A stretch of 19,922 nucleotides of DNA from an uncultured Lachnospiraceae bacterium (GTDB lineage Bacteria > Bacillota > Clostridia > Lachnospirales > Lachnospiraceae), in contig CAJUGD010000051.1 of the NCBI GenBank assembly GCA_910586205.1, positions 1 through 19,922 of the forward strand. The letters run 5' to 3'. Position 1 is the first letter of the stretch, and every line of letters begins with the position of its first letter. The notes beneath the pieces are model-generated. The model searched no databases and was not told the origin of the DNA. It was given only the letters and a program-made list of their open reading frames with translations. The position numbers and the translations under genes are program-made. Shown one piece after another: positions 1 through 6,120 of the stretch.

Positions 1-19
1 GAAAGTATAGGGGTGGGAT

Positions 20-466
20 ATGAAGCCGGATGAGATATTGAAGTATTGCCTGGAGGAGCTGGAAGGGAGCGTCCTTGTGGAGAGCTGGGGAGAAAAAGGG
101 ATTTTTTATAATCCCAGACATGTGCTGAAAAGGGGAGTGTACATATTGACGGTCAAGGAGAAGGATGGGGATAATGATAAAGGCTCTAAACTGGACAGGC
201 CGGGGGTTTACCGGGTGAACCTGGGTGTCCGTAAGGGTACGTTTGTGAAACTGTTTGGGGCTGTGCCAAGACGTCCGGGGGCAGGCGGGGTTGTGGAAAT
301 GGATTATGATTTTTCTGCGGCGGACTGTTTTTTGCCGCATCCGGTCTATGCGTGGATGGGGTGGATGTGTGTGCTGAATCCGTCGGAAGAGACTTTTGAG
401 GCTTTGAGGCCGTATATCCGGGAAGCATATGAATACGCAAAAGAGAAATTTGCAAAAAGAAAGTGA
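20..466 (+). CDS. DUF6194-family protein, function unknown
   Basis: The 148-residue product matches what I know of the DUF6194 family. It has an N-terminal DEIL helix, an FYNP segment near residue 30, a GVYILTVKEKDG strand, the block LDRPGVYRVNLGVRKGTF, and a C-terminal PHPVYAWMGWMCVLNPS signature. No catalytic residues are assigned to this family that I know of, and there is no signal peptide or membrane segment, so it should be cytosolic. The ATG at 20 follows a GGGGTGGGA purine run. The next gene starts 31 bases downstream on the same strand, so the two are probably co-transcribed. DUF6194 proteins usually occur as accessory genes in Gram-positive bacteria, which fits the neighbouring acetyltransferase and efflux genes. 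The family call is from pattern memory, and the biochemical role is unknown. Confidence 0.75.
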   Translation: MKPDEILKYCLEELEGSVLVESWGEKGIFYNPRHVLKRGVYILTVKEKDGDNDKGSKLDRPGVYRVNLGVRKGTFVKLFGAVPRRPGAGGVVEMDYDFSAADCFLPHPVYAWMGWMCVLNPSEETFEALRPYIREAYEYAKEKFAKRK

Positions 467-497
467 AATGTGTGGAAATGGAAAGGGAGGATTTGGA

Positions 498-1124
498 GTG
501 AATACTTATCAGGTGATAGACGAAAGAAATTGGGAGAGGGCCATGCACTGTATGGTTTTCAGGGGAAGCGTGGAGCCTGCTTTCTGTGTGACATTTGAGG
601 CGGATATCACAAATTTCCGCCGGAAGGTGAAGGCGCAGAACCTCTCTTTTACGCTTGCGTTTGTGTATGTGGTTTGTAAATGTGCGGATGAGATTGAAGC
701 GTTCCGGTATCGTTTTCTGGACGGGAAGGTGGTTCTTTTTGAGCATATTGATACTGCCTTTACTTATCTGAATCAGGATACGGGGCTGTTCAAAGTGGTC
801 AATGTGCCGCTTCGGGGTAGTATTCAGGAATATGTGGAGATGGCGGGAAGGATTGCAAGGGAGCAGAAGGAATATTTTACTGGCCCCCTTGGAAATGATG
901 TGTTCCAGTGTTCGCCTATGCCCTGGGTCACCTATACGCATATCTCACATACCAATTCTGGGAAAAAGGATAATGCGACGCCTTTGTTTGACTGGGGGAA
1001 GTATTATGAGAAGGATGGTAAGATTGTCATGCCCGTATCTGTTCAGGCTCATCATTCTTTTGTGGATGGGATACATATTGGACAGTTTGTGGATAGGCTC
1101 CAGAAATATTTGGAATCATTTTAG
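498..1124 (+). CDS. Chloramphenicol acetyltransferase-family protein (CAT-like)
   Basis: The product is 208 residues from the GTG at 498. I chose this over an upstream in-frame ATG at 429 because GGGAGG lies 8 bases before it and the protein then has the usual CAT length. It would transfer an acetyl group from acetyl-CoA to a hydroxyl acceptor. The CAT hallmark HHSFVDG is at residues 185-191, with the catalytic base expected at the second histidine (H186). Other family traits are the N-terminal VIDERNW, the SFTLAFVYVV helix, FRYRFLDGKVV, and the FTYLNQDTGLF strand. CAT-family members are trimeric and cytosolic. Divergent members like this one are common in Clostridia, and many have not been shown to confer chloramphenicol resistance, so the substrate is uncertain. 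It probably sits in an operon with the DUF6194 gene. Confidence 0.85.
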   Translation: MNTYQVIDERNWERAMHCMVFRGSVEPAFCVTFEADITNFRRKVKAQNLSFTLAFVYVVCKCADEIEAFRYRFLDGKVVLFEHIDTAFTYLNQDTGLFKVVNVPLRGSIQEYVEMAGRIAREQKEYFTGPLGNDVFQCSPMPWVTYTHISHTNSGKKDNATPLFDWGKYYEKDGKIVMPVSVQAHHSFVDGIHIGQFVDRLQKYLESF

Positions 1125-1145
1125 GGGCGGAAGTTGGATTATATC

Positions 1146-1169
1146 ATAAAATCCAGAACAGGATTTTAT
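1146..1169 (+). terminator. Weak hairpin after the CAT-like gene
   Basis: ATAAAATCC (1146-1154) and GGATTTTAT (1161-1169) form a 9-bp stem with an AGAACA loop 22 bases after the stop codon. The T-run after it is short, so it may only stabilise the 3' end of the transcript. A second hairpin follows. Confidence 0.4.
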
Positions 1170-1202
1170 TGTTAAAATTTTGCAAGTTTACAAAAAGGGC
1201 TG

Positions 1203-1236
1203 AAAATGCTGAGGCGGCATTTTTGGGTTCTTTTTT
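1203..1236 (+). terminator. Intrinsic terminator before the TetR gene
   Basis: AAAATGC (1203-1209) pairs with GCATTTT (1217-1223) across a 7-base loop, followed by a broken T-rich stretch including TTTTTT. It lies between the CAT-like gene and the TetR promoter and would insulate the two units. Confidence 0.5.
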
Positions 1237-1277
1237 CATGGGATTTTTTGCATTTGAGAGAGTATTTGCGGAAGTGA

Positions 1278-1306
1278 TTGACATGGATGTAAATTCTTTG
1301 TATAAT
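1278..1306 (+). promoter_or_regulatory. Consensus housekeeping promoter for the tetR-MFS operon
   Basis: TTGACA at 1278-1283 and TATAAT at 1301-1306 are separated by 17 bp, a perfect sigma-A/sigma-70 match. Transcription should begin near 1312-1314, inside the palindromic operator. The ribosome binding site at 1336-1342 and the TTG start at 1352 follow. Such a strong promoter usually needs repression, which fits the overlapping operator. Confidence 0.9.
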
Positions 1307-1334
1307 AGTTATTGACTTGAAGTCAATAACTATT
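1304..1334. promoter_or_regulatory. Perfect 31-bp palindromic operator, probably for the TetR protein
   Basis: AATAGTTATTGACTT (1304-1318), a central G, and AAGTCAATAACTATT (1320-1334) form a perfect inverted repeat with 15-bp arms. It overlaps the last bases of the -10 box and the predicted start point, so bound protein would block RNA polymerase. TetR-family regulators typically bind such palindromes beside their own gene. Autorepression and ligand release are inferred. Confidence 0.85.
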
Positions 1335-1351
1335 GAAGGAGGCGGTGGGAA

Positions 1352-2005
1352 TTGGCAAGGCCAGTGAAAAAACAGCCAGAACAATGGAAGAAAGAAATTT
1401 TGGATGCGGCAAAGGAGCTGTTTTTATCGAAAGGTTATGAGGAAACTGCCATTACGGATATTATGGAGCTGGCAGGCGGCGCAAAGGGGATGTTTTACCG
1501 GTTTTTTCAGAGTAAGGAAGAGGTCATGCACGCTTTGGGGGATCGGATGTTTTTGGAGAATAATCCTTTTGAGGCGGTCAGGGGGCGTTCGGACCTGAAC
1601 GGACTGCAGAAGATTCGGGAAGTGCTTGCTTTTGACAGGGCTGATGGAGAACGGGAAGAAATAAGTACGCAGGCAATTCCTATCCTGAAAGACCCGCGCA
1701 TTCTGGCGGCTGCGGTGGAGGCGAACCGGCGGGTGCTGACTCCTTTATGGCTGGAACTGATCGAGGAAGGACGGCGTGACGGTTCGATCCGGACGGAATA
1801 CGCAAAGGAGCTTTCTGAACTGTTGCCCCTTGTCAATTTCTGGCTGCTTCCGTCCGTGTTCCCGGCGGATGCGGAAGAAATCCGGCATAAGTGCAGGTTT
1901 GTTGCGGAGGTTCTTGCGGCAATGGGGCTTCCGATCATAGAGGATGAGATGGTTGGGCGGACAGAGAGGATACTGGGAGGTTACAGGGAAGAAAGGAAGG
2001 AGTAG
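1352..2005 (+). CDS. TetR/AcrR-family transcriptional regulator
   Basis: The 217-residue protein starts at a TTG preceded by AAGGAGG nine bases upstream. The N-terminal TetR helix-turn-helix spans about residues 13-60 and includes ILDAAKELFLSKGYEETAITDI and the recognition-helix region GGAKGMFYRFFQSKEEV. Note GMFYRFF where most family members have GTLYHYF or similar. The rest is the variable all-helical ligand-binding and dimerisation domain. The gene lies three bases before the MFS transporter gene, so the pair forms one operon under the promoter at 1278. The likely role is as a cytosolic repressor that senses a compound exported by the pump. The ligand cannot be predicted from sequence. Confidence 0.93.
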   Translation: MARPVKKQPEQWKKEILDAAKELFLSKGYEETAITDIMELAGGAKGMFYRFFQSKEEVMHALGDRMFLENNPFEAVRGRSDLNGLQKIREVLAFDRADGEREEISTQAIPILKDPRILAAAVEANRRVLTPLWLELIEEGRRDGSIRTEYAKELSELLPLVNFWLLPSVFPADAEEIRHKCRFVAEVLAAMGLPIIEDEMVGRTERILGGYREERKE

Positions 2006-2008
2006 CGT

Positions 2009-3262
2009 ATGGAGCAGAAACTGTTTACGAAAAATTTTACGCTCCTTGTGCTGGGGCAGGCAAGTTCTTTGTTTGGCAATTATATCCTGCGTCTGGCGTT
2101 GTCCATGTATGTGTTGGAGGTGACGGGTTCGGCGGCTGTGTTTGCGGGGATTTTATCTATAGCGACGATTCCGACGATCCTTTTGTCCCCCATTGGAGGA
2201 ATCCTGGCTGACAGGGCGGACCGGAGGAATATCATGGTGGCGCTGGACACGCTGACGGGAATGTCTGTCTTATGCGCAGCGGTCTTTTTGTCCGGGGACA
2301 ATGCGGTTGTAGTGATTAGTGTGTTGCTGGTGATACTCTCTGTTCTTGGAGCATTTGAAACGCCTACGGTGCAGGCGTGTATCCCGCAAATGCTGGCAGG
2401 CGATAACATTATTAAGGGAAATGCGGTGGTAAACCAGGTGGCGTCCATTTCTTATCTGATCGCGCCTTTGCTGGGTGGTATCTTATATTCTGCTGTTGGC
2501 CTGAAGCCTGTGATGTATGCAAGTGTTGTATGCTTTTTTATCACAGCGTTATTTGAATGTTTTATCAAATTGGGGCATCAGGCCAGGGAGTTTCAGGGAA
2601 ATGTTTTGTCCATGGTAAAAAATGATTTTTCCGGCAGTATCCGTTTTATCATGAAAGAGCGGCCGGATATCATGAAGATGCTGCTTCTGGCGGCATTCTC
2701 ACGCTTTTTTGTCATGGGGGTTACGCTGGTGGGGCTGCCCTTTCTTGTGCGGGCTGTGCTTGGCCTGGACGCGAAATTTTATGGCGGGGCGGAGAGTGCG
2801 ATGGCGGTTGCCACTATTTTGGGAAGTATCGCCACGGGGCTTCTTACGGGGAAGTTAAGATCCGGTAGATTATCGTATGTGCTTGCGGTAATCGGTGTCT
2901 GTATCATTCCGGCAGGGGTTGTATTTCTTTTTCCATTCGGCGTGATGACAAGGTATGCTGTGATTGTTGCTGCTTTCTGCGGTATGCAGGCTGCGATTAG
3001 TATTTTTTCAATTTTTGCGGTATCCATGATTCAGCAGAATACGCCGAATGAGCTGATTGGGAAGGTTATGGCATATACATCCGCTGTTACGTTGTGCGCC
3101 CAGCCGGTTGGGCAGATGGTATATGGATTTTTGTTTGACAGGTTTCAGGAGGTTGTGTATCTTGTATTGATTCCTTCGGGGATTGTGGTATGCGTGATCG
3201 GGCTGCTTGCTACGGGCTTTTTCAGAAAACTGGAAGAAAAGCAAGGTGGCGCAATAGACTGA
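2009..3262 (+). CDS. MFS drug-efflux-type transporter, 12 membrane segments
   Basis: The 417-residue protein is strongly hydrophobic throughout and fits about 12 transmembrane helices. The major facilitator motif A is in the loop after helix 2 (GGILADRADRR, residues 63-73). A short charged linker with FQGNVLSMVKNDFSGSIRFI lies mid-protein between the two six-helix halves. The overall layout resembles the MefA/MdfA-like antiporter group annotated as macrolide or multidrug efflux, driven by proton exchange in the cytoplasmic membrane. The ATG at 2009 follows the TetR stop after three bases, with GGAAGGAG as ribosome binding site. Co-transcription with a TetR regulator supports inducible export of a toxic compound. 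The substrate is not predictable. Confidence 0.9.
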   Translation: MEQKLFTKNFTLLVLGQASSLFGNYILRLALSMYVLEVTGSAAVFAGILSIATIPTILLSPIGGILADRADRRNIMVALDTLTGMSVLCAAVFLSGDNAVVVISVLLVILSVLGAFETPTVQACIPQMLAGDNIIKGNAVVNQVASISYLIAPLLGGILYSAVGLKPVMYASVVCFFITALFECFIKLGHQAREFQGNVLSMVKNDFSGSIRFIMKERPDIMKMLLLAAFSRFFVMGVTLVGLPFLVRAVLGLDAKFYGGAESAMAVATILGSIATGLLTGKLRSGRLSYVLAVIGVCIIPAGVVFLFPFGVMTRYAVIVAAFCGMQAAISIFSIFAVSMIQQNTPNELIGKVMAYTSAVTLCAQPVGQMVYGFLFDRFQEVVYLVLIPSGIVVCVIGLLATGFFRKLEEKQGGAID

Positions 3263-3583
3263 TAAAAGGTATAATGGGATTACGTTAATAACACGGCCAG
3301 ATGAAGGTATCACGGTTTGATCTGGATACGGATTTGATTAGGGATAGCGCATAAATATGTGCCGGGATGGAGGGAGAGCGGTTCAGGAGATTTATAGGCA
3401 TGGGCGGCGGTTTGGACGTGTTTGTGATAGGACGGAAGAGATAGACGGAGGCACATGAGGAAGAAGGCTTTCCTGACGGGAAAGTGTTGATAGAAATTTG
3501 ACAGGAGGTAGACAATGAGACAATCGCCAGGTTAGAGCCCCGGCAGCCAGGAACCGGGGCTGTATACGAGGAGGTGGACATGA
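3263..3583 (+). other. 321-base gene-poor leader between the MFS and Com-like genes
   Basis: I see no convincing gene here. The stretch has only very short open frames: 3367-3444 (25 codons), an 11-codon frame starting ATGAGGAAG near 3456, and a seven-codon frame beginning at 3514 (MRQSPG then TAG). The last has a strong AGGAGG ribosome binding site. An 8-bp perfect hairpin follows it. No integrase end, tRNA or clear attachment repeat is visible, although the change from accessory to phage-type genes happens about here. Confidence 0.5.
3536..3561 (+). promoter_or_regulatory. Hairpin in the leader of the first Com-like gene
   Basis: AGCCCCGG (3536-3543) and CCGGGGCT (3554-3561) form a perfect 8-bp GC-rich stem with a 10-base loop. 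No T-run follows, so it is not an intrinsic terminator. It starts within three bases of the stop of a seven-codon open frame and ends eight bases before the AGGAGG of the Com-like gene. This is a plausible site for translational control, but that role is inferred. Confidence 0.55.
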
Positions 3584-3745
3584 ATGGAGAGACTGAAATG
3601 CCCAAGGTGCGGAAAGCGTATCATGGATATCCGCACGGAATCCCCGGAGCCAGTGGAGGCACGTACCAGGTGCCCGAACTGCAATCATATTGTTACGGTA
3701 TACTGGGAACCAAAGAGTAAGAAGGAAGAGAAAGATAAGAAATAG
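3584..3745 (+). CDS. Small Com-like zinc-ribbon protein
   Basis: The 53-residue product carries two CxxC knuckles, CPRC at residues 6-9 and CPNC at 30-33, the spacing expected of a four-cysteine zinc ribbon. A lysine-rich tail (residues 44-53) follows. The layout resembles the Mu Com family, small zinc proteins that bind mRNA and control translation of mom, and also small zinc-ribbon proteins common in Clostridia mobile elements. I chose the ATG at 3584 because AGGAGG lies nine bases upstream. An out-of-frame ATG at 3580 gives no recognisable protein. A terminator follows, so it is a short separate unit with its own hairpin leader. Nucleic-acid binding is likely; the target is unknown. Confidence 0.75.
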   Translation: MERLKCPRCGKRIMDIRTESPEPVEARTRCPNCNHIVTVYWEPKSKKEEKDKK

Positions 3746-3756
3746 GTACATAGGCG

Positions 3757-3794
3757 GGACGGCTTCTGCGAAGGTGCGGGGGCTGTCCTTTTTT
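3757..3794 (+). terminator. Intrinsic terminator after the first Com-like gene
   Basis: GGACGGCT (3757-3764) pairs with GGCTGTCC (3781-3788), with two G-U pairs, across a 16-base loop. Six T residues follow at 3789-3794. It sits 12 bases after the stop codon. Confidence 0.8.
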
Positions 3795-3904
3795 GTACTT
3801 CGGTGATTATCCTGCCGGGAATGGGGAATACTTGGATTATGCATGGAAAATTATGGCATGGATGCCGTGCCGCTGTACCTGCGCAGTGGCAGGAAGGAGG
3901 CGGC

Positions 3905-4057
3905 GTGGGAGAAACGAAGGTATGTCCGCTTTGTGACAGGAGGCTCCTGGACGTGAAGCGGGACCGGGCATATGAGGTTGCTTTTGAACTGCGGTGTCCG
4001 CACTGCAGGAAGATTGTGAGGATTGTGCTGCCAGCCCGTGCAGGGTTGAAGAACTGA
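3905..4057 (+). CDS. Second small Com-like zinc-ribbon protein
   Basis: The 50-residue protein starts at a GTG (3905) with GGAAGGAGG a few bases upstream. An in-frame ATG at 3803 would add 34 residues with no family character. It has CPLC at residues 7-10 and CPHC at 31-34, the same two-knuckle layout as the gene 160 bases upstream, with a basic C-terminus instead of a lysine run. It is probably a paralogue or a functional partner of that protein. Zinc binding is a strong inference from the cysteine spacing. RNA or DNA binding is inferred from resemblance to Com-type proteins. A strong terminator follows, so it too is a short transcription unit. Confidence 0.7.
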   Translation: MGETKVCPLCDRRLLDVKRDRAYEVAFELRCPHCRKIVRIVLPARAGLKN

Positions 4058-4109
4058 ATGTATTTTTACGACCGAGCGAGTGGGACCGCATAGTGTCGAG
4101 TCACCGAAT

Positions 4110-4156
4110 GGCCGGAGTAAAGCTAGGAATCAAGTAGCTTACTCCGGCCTTTTTTT
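4110..4156 (+). terminator. Strong intrinsic terminator
   Basis: GGCCGGAGTA (4110-4119) pairs with TACTCCGGCC (4140-4149). Beyond a one-base bulge, AGCTA/TAGCT extends the stem to 15 pairs around a nine-base loop. Seven T residues follow. It closes the second Com-like unit and separates it from the sigma-like gene. Confidence 0.9.
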
Positions 4157-4199
4157 GGTTTTACGGTAATGTCCCATATAGAGCTTCCGGCGTTTCTGG

Positions 4200-4217
4200 C
4201 TTTACGAAGGCGTAAAG
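4200..4217 (+). promoter_or_regulatory. Hairpin abutting the ribosome binding site of the sigma-like gene
   Basis: CTTTACG (4200-4206) and CGTAAAG (4211-4217) form a perfect 7-bp stem with an AAGG loop. It directly borders the AAAGGA ribosome binding site at 4218-4223. The placement would let RNA structure tune translation of the regulator. There is no T-run, so it is not a terminator. Confidence 0.5.
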
Positions 4218-4230
4218 AAAGGAACGCTTT

Positions 4231-4674
4231 ATGTCTGAAAAGAGGATCATTACCATCAGGTCAGGGAACGAGGGAGTCAGTATGGAGGTTACGGAGGAAG
4301 AGTACCAGAGGTATTTCCGCCCGTGGTGGCGGCAGAAGAAGAGGGAGCAGAGGAACCGGGAGGCGATGGAGGAAAAAGGGTATACGGAAGAGTCTTATGA
4401 GGAATGGAAGGAGAACGATATGAGGGATGAGCTTTTTGCGGAGGATACGGAGGAACTGGCGGAGAAGAGGATGCTGCTGGGTGTATTAAAAGACGCATTG
4501 GATGACCTGCTGCCGGAAGAAAGGGAGATAGCGGAGAAGGTATTTGGGGAAGAAATGAGTGTTTATGAGTATGCAAAGGTCAGCGGGAAGAACCGGCGGA
4601 CGCTGGATTTTCGTAAGAATAAGGTACTGGAGAAACTGCGCCGCTTCTTCCGGGAGCGGGGGATAGACGTGTGA
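4231..4674 (+). CDS. Sigma-70 region-4-like regulatory protein
   Basis: The 147-residue protein is very acidic and charged in its first 85 residues. It ends with a helix-turn-helix resembling sigma region 4 (about residues 90-142), built from LPEEREIAEKVFGEEMSVYE, YAKVSGKNRRTLDFRKNKVLEKL and a basic end. Proteins of this shape are common in Firmicutes phages and conjugative elements as sigma-like or positive-control factors. No region 2 is present, so it is unlikely to be a full sigma factor and more likely acts as a small activator with host RNA polymerase. The ATG has AAAGGA seven bases upstream. It sits alone between a terminator and the 0A-box region, at the head of the early operon, which fits control of early phage genes. 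Confidence 0.75.
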   Translation: MSEKRIITIRSGNEGVSMEVTEEEYQRYFRPWWRQKKREQRNREAMEEKGYTEESYEEWKENDMRDELFAEDTEELAEKRMLLGVLKDALDDLLPEEREIAEKVFGEEMSVYEYAKVSGKNRRTLDFRKNKVLEKLRRFFRERGIDV

Positions 4675-4683
4675 TATCCGGGT

Positions 4684-4713
4684 ATTCGACAATATTTTTT
4701 GTTTATGTCGAAT
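4684..4713. promoter_or_regulatory. Inverted pair of perfect Spo0A-box heptamers
   Basis: The 8-bp arms ATTCGACA (4684-4691) and TGTCGAAT (4706-4713) flank a 14-base AT-rich spacer. Each arm contains the consensus Spo0A binding heptamer TGTCGAA, in opposite orientation (4685-4691 and 4706-4712). The element is in the AT-rich gap between the sigma-like gene and the early operon. It could also act as a stem with the downstream GGTTTTTT as a weak terminator. Spo0A binding is an inference from the motif. Confidence 0.55.
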
Positions 4714-4818
4714 GGTTTTTTAAAAAGTTTTGTGATTTCGTTGCCTATTTAAAAAAAAGTGTCATTACGGCAGTGAAGGGGATAGATGCGACAGCCCCGG
4801 AAAGGAGGAATGGAGCCT

Positions 4819-4989
4819 ATGGAAAGAGAGAATACGCAGGAGCTTATTGGTATCCTGCAGGCAATCAGCATTGTCGCAAAGAGTCTGGCAGTGAAGCTGA
4901 TGCAGATTGAGAAAAGTGTCCAGGCGTATGAAGCCGGTATGGCGGCAGTGGCCGGAAGACGGAAAGCAAAGAAAGGATGGAAGTGGTGA
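4819..4989 (+). CDS. Small helical protein of unknown function
   Basis: The 56-residue product is probably one amphipathic helix (residues 5-40, with LIGILQAISIVAKSLAVKLM) followed by a basic tail ending AGRRKAKKGWKW. I chose the ATG at 4819 because AAAGGAGG lies ten bases before it. The in-frame ATG at 4810 is one base from that site, and the one at 4786 has none. The stop overlaps the next start in a TGATG arrangement, so it is translationally coupled to the deoxyribosyltransferase-like gene. I do not recognise a named family. A DNA- or protein-binding accessory role is possible because of the basic tail, but it is unproven. Confidence 0.65.
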   Translation: MERENTQELIGILQAISIVAKSLAVKLMQIEKSVQAYEAGMAAVAGRRKAKKGWKW

Positions 4990-5357
4990 TGTGTAAGAAG
5001 GTGTTTATCTGCAGCCCTTTCCGTGGGGACATGGAGGGGAATGCGAGGAAGGCGGCCGGGTACTGCCGGACGGCCTGGGAAAAAGGGGTTCTGCCTGTTG
5101 CGCCGCATCTGTTGTTCCCGCAGTTTCTGAATGAGGGGATTGAGGCGGAGCGGAAGGCGGGGCTTGCCATGGGGCTGGAACTGCTCCTTTTCTGTGACGA
5201 GGTGTGGGTGTTCGGGGAGGCCACGGAAGGGATGGCTTCGGAGATTGCTTTTGCCGCGGAGCAGGGGATCGGGGTGCGGTTCATGGAGCCGGAAAGCATG
5301 GAAGGAGGCGGCGCGTATGGAGATGGTGCTGGTGCTGATGCATCTGACGGGGAGTGA
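4989..5357 (+). CDS. DUF4406/DUF7768 nucleoside 2-deoxyribosyltransferase-like protein
   Basis: The 122-residue product begins with KVFICSPFRGDMEGNARKA (residues 4-22), then PVAPHLLFPQFL (36-47), a CDEVWVFG strand (69-76) and EGMASEI (80-86). This order is typical of the DUF4406/DUF7768 group within the nucleoside 2-deoxyribosyltransferase superfamily, whose members bind and cleave nucleoside or nucleotide N-glycosidic bonds. The GM..E element matches the catalytic glutamate position of that fold. I chose ATG 4989 (TGATG overlap, AAAGGA 11 bases upstream) over ATG 4977. The last 14 residues are low-complexity and lie mostly where the frame overlaps the next gene. Its role in the phage could be nucleotide salvage, or handling of ADP-ribose or NAD-like signals. 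Confidence 0.75.
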   Translation: MCKKVFICSPFRGDMEGNARKAAGYCRTAWEKGVLPVAPHLLFPQFLNEGIEAERKAGLAMGLELLLFCDEVWVFGEATEGMASEIAFAAEQGIGVRFMEPESMEGGGAYGDGAGADASDGE

Positions 5358-5700
5358 GGAACTGGACCGGCAGAGGGCGGAGGAATACTGCCGGTATGCG
5401 GCCCATAAGGGGAAGATACCGGTGAGCCCGTTTTTGTGTTTCCACGGCATTTTCAAGGATGAACTTGGGAGCGCGGTGGAGGGCATCCTGGTCTCCCGCC
5501 TGATGGAGAAAGCGGACGGGATATGGGTGTTCGGGTTCGAGAAGGGCGAGCGGCGCAGGCTTATGGAAATGAAGGTACGGAAGATGTACGGGGAGAAGGC
5601 ACAGTATTTCAGCCATCCGGAGATCGGGAAGGAGCTGCTGGTGTGCGCTATGTATTCCGAGGAACTGATAGAGCGTTTGGAAGATATGGAGGGATTGTGA
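5317..5700 (+). CDS. Second, divergent deoxyribosyltransferase-like protein
   Basis: The 127-residue product repeats the layout of the upstream protein: an N-terminal strand (MVLVLMHLTG), AEEYCRYAAHKGKIPVSPFL (residues 21-40), then ADGIWVFG (66-73). It is therefore a likely tandem paralogue. The SPFRG substrate loop is replaced by MHLTG and the GM..E motif is missing, so catalysis may be lost. A regulatory or heteromeric partner role is then plausible. The ATG at 5317 has GGAAGGAGG eight to ten bases upstream and lies 41 bases inside the previous gene. Its stop overlaps the next ATG. The C-terminal half is a charged helical extension not seen in the first copy. Confidence 0.65.
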   Translation: MEMVLVLMHLTGSEELDRQRAEEYCRYAAHKGKIPVSPFLCFHGIFKDELGSAVEGILVSRLMEKADGIWVFGFEKGERRRLMEMKVRKMYGEKAQYFSHPEIGKELLVCAMYSEELIERLEDMEGL

Positions 5701-6119
5701 TGATGGGAAATGAATTGTTGAAGATTGCGGACGGGTTTTCCATGGTGGCGGACGGGATCAGAGGGCTTGCCGGTATGGAGTGGAATGGTGCTGCTGATAT
5801 GGCGGAGAAGGATGCGGCTGTGCCGGAGAGCGCAGGAGCCGTGGATACGAACGGGAATGCGGAAGCGGATTCTGGGGCGGCTGGCGCTTCGGATGCCGGG
5901 AAAGGGCAGAAGTCCGGGAAAGAGGATAAGAAGGCGGCGGATATTAAAAAGGAGAAGGCTGTCGCCATTGAGGACGTGCGGGCGGTGATGGCGCAGAAGA
6001 CCCAGGAGGGGAAATCACAGGAGATTAAAGATTTGTTGCAGAAGTATGGTGCGGTGAAGCCGTCTGCGGTGAGCCCGGAGCATTACCCGGCGCTTTTGAA
6101 GGAAGCGAAGGTGCTTTGA
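5700..6119 (+). CDS. Phage early protein with alanine-rich linker and conserved C-terminal helix domain
   Basis: The 139-residue product has a short N-terminal helix (NELLKIADGFSMVADGIRGL). A low-complexity Ala/Gly/Asp/Lys linker follows (about residues 28-85). The compact C-terminal domain includes IEDVRAVMAQKTQEGKSQEI and then LLQKYGAVKPSAVSPEHYPALL. I recall this C-terminal block from many Firmicutes phages next to recombination or ssDNA-binding genes, some labelled by weak similarity to rRNA biogenesis proteins. That label is not meaningful. The start is one of two adjacent ATGs (5700 or 5703) in a TGATGATG overlap with the previous stop. It is one base from the DUF2800 gene, within the replication/recombination module. 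The function is unknown. Confidence 0.7.
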   Translation: MMGNELLKIADGFSMVADGIRGLAGMEWNGAADMAEKDAAVPESAGAVDTNGNAEADSGAAGASDAGKGQKSGKEDKKAADIKKEKAVAIEDVRAVMAQKTQEGKSQEIKDLLQKYGAVKPSAVSPEHYPALLKEAKVL

Positions 6120-6120
6120 T

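Noticed and set aside
3263..3583. Prophage attachment site or integrase remnant at the change from accessory to phage genes
   Set aside because: No integrase fragment, tRNA end or matching direct repeat could be seen in this window.
4671..4910. 79-codon plus-strand frame overlapping the 0A-box region
   Set aside because: It lacks a ribosome site, overlaps the small helical protein in another frame and has no conserved look.
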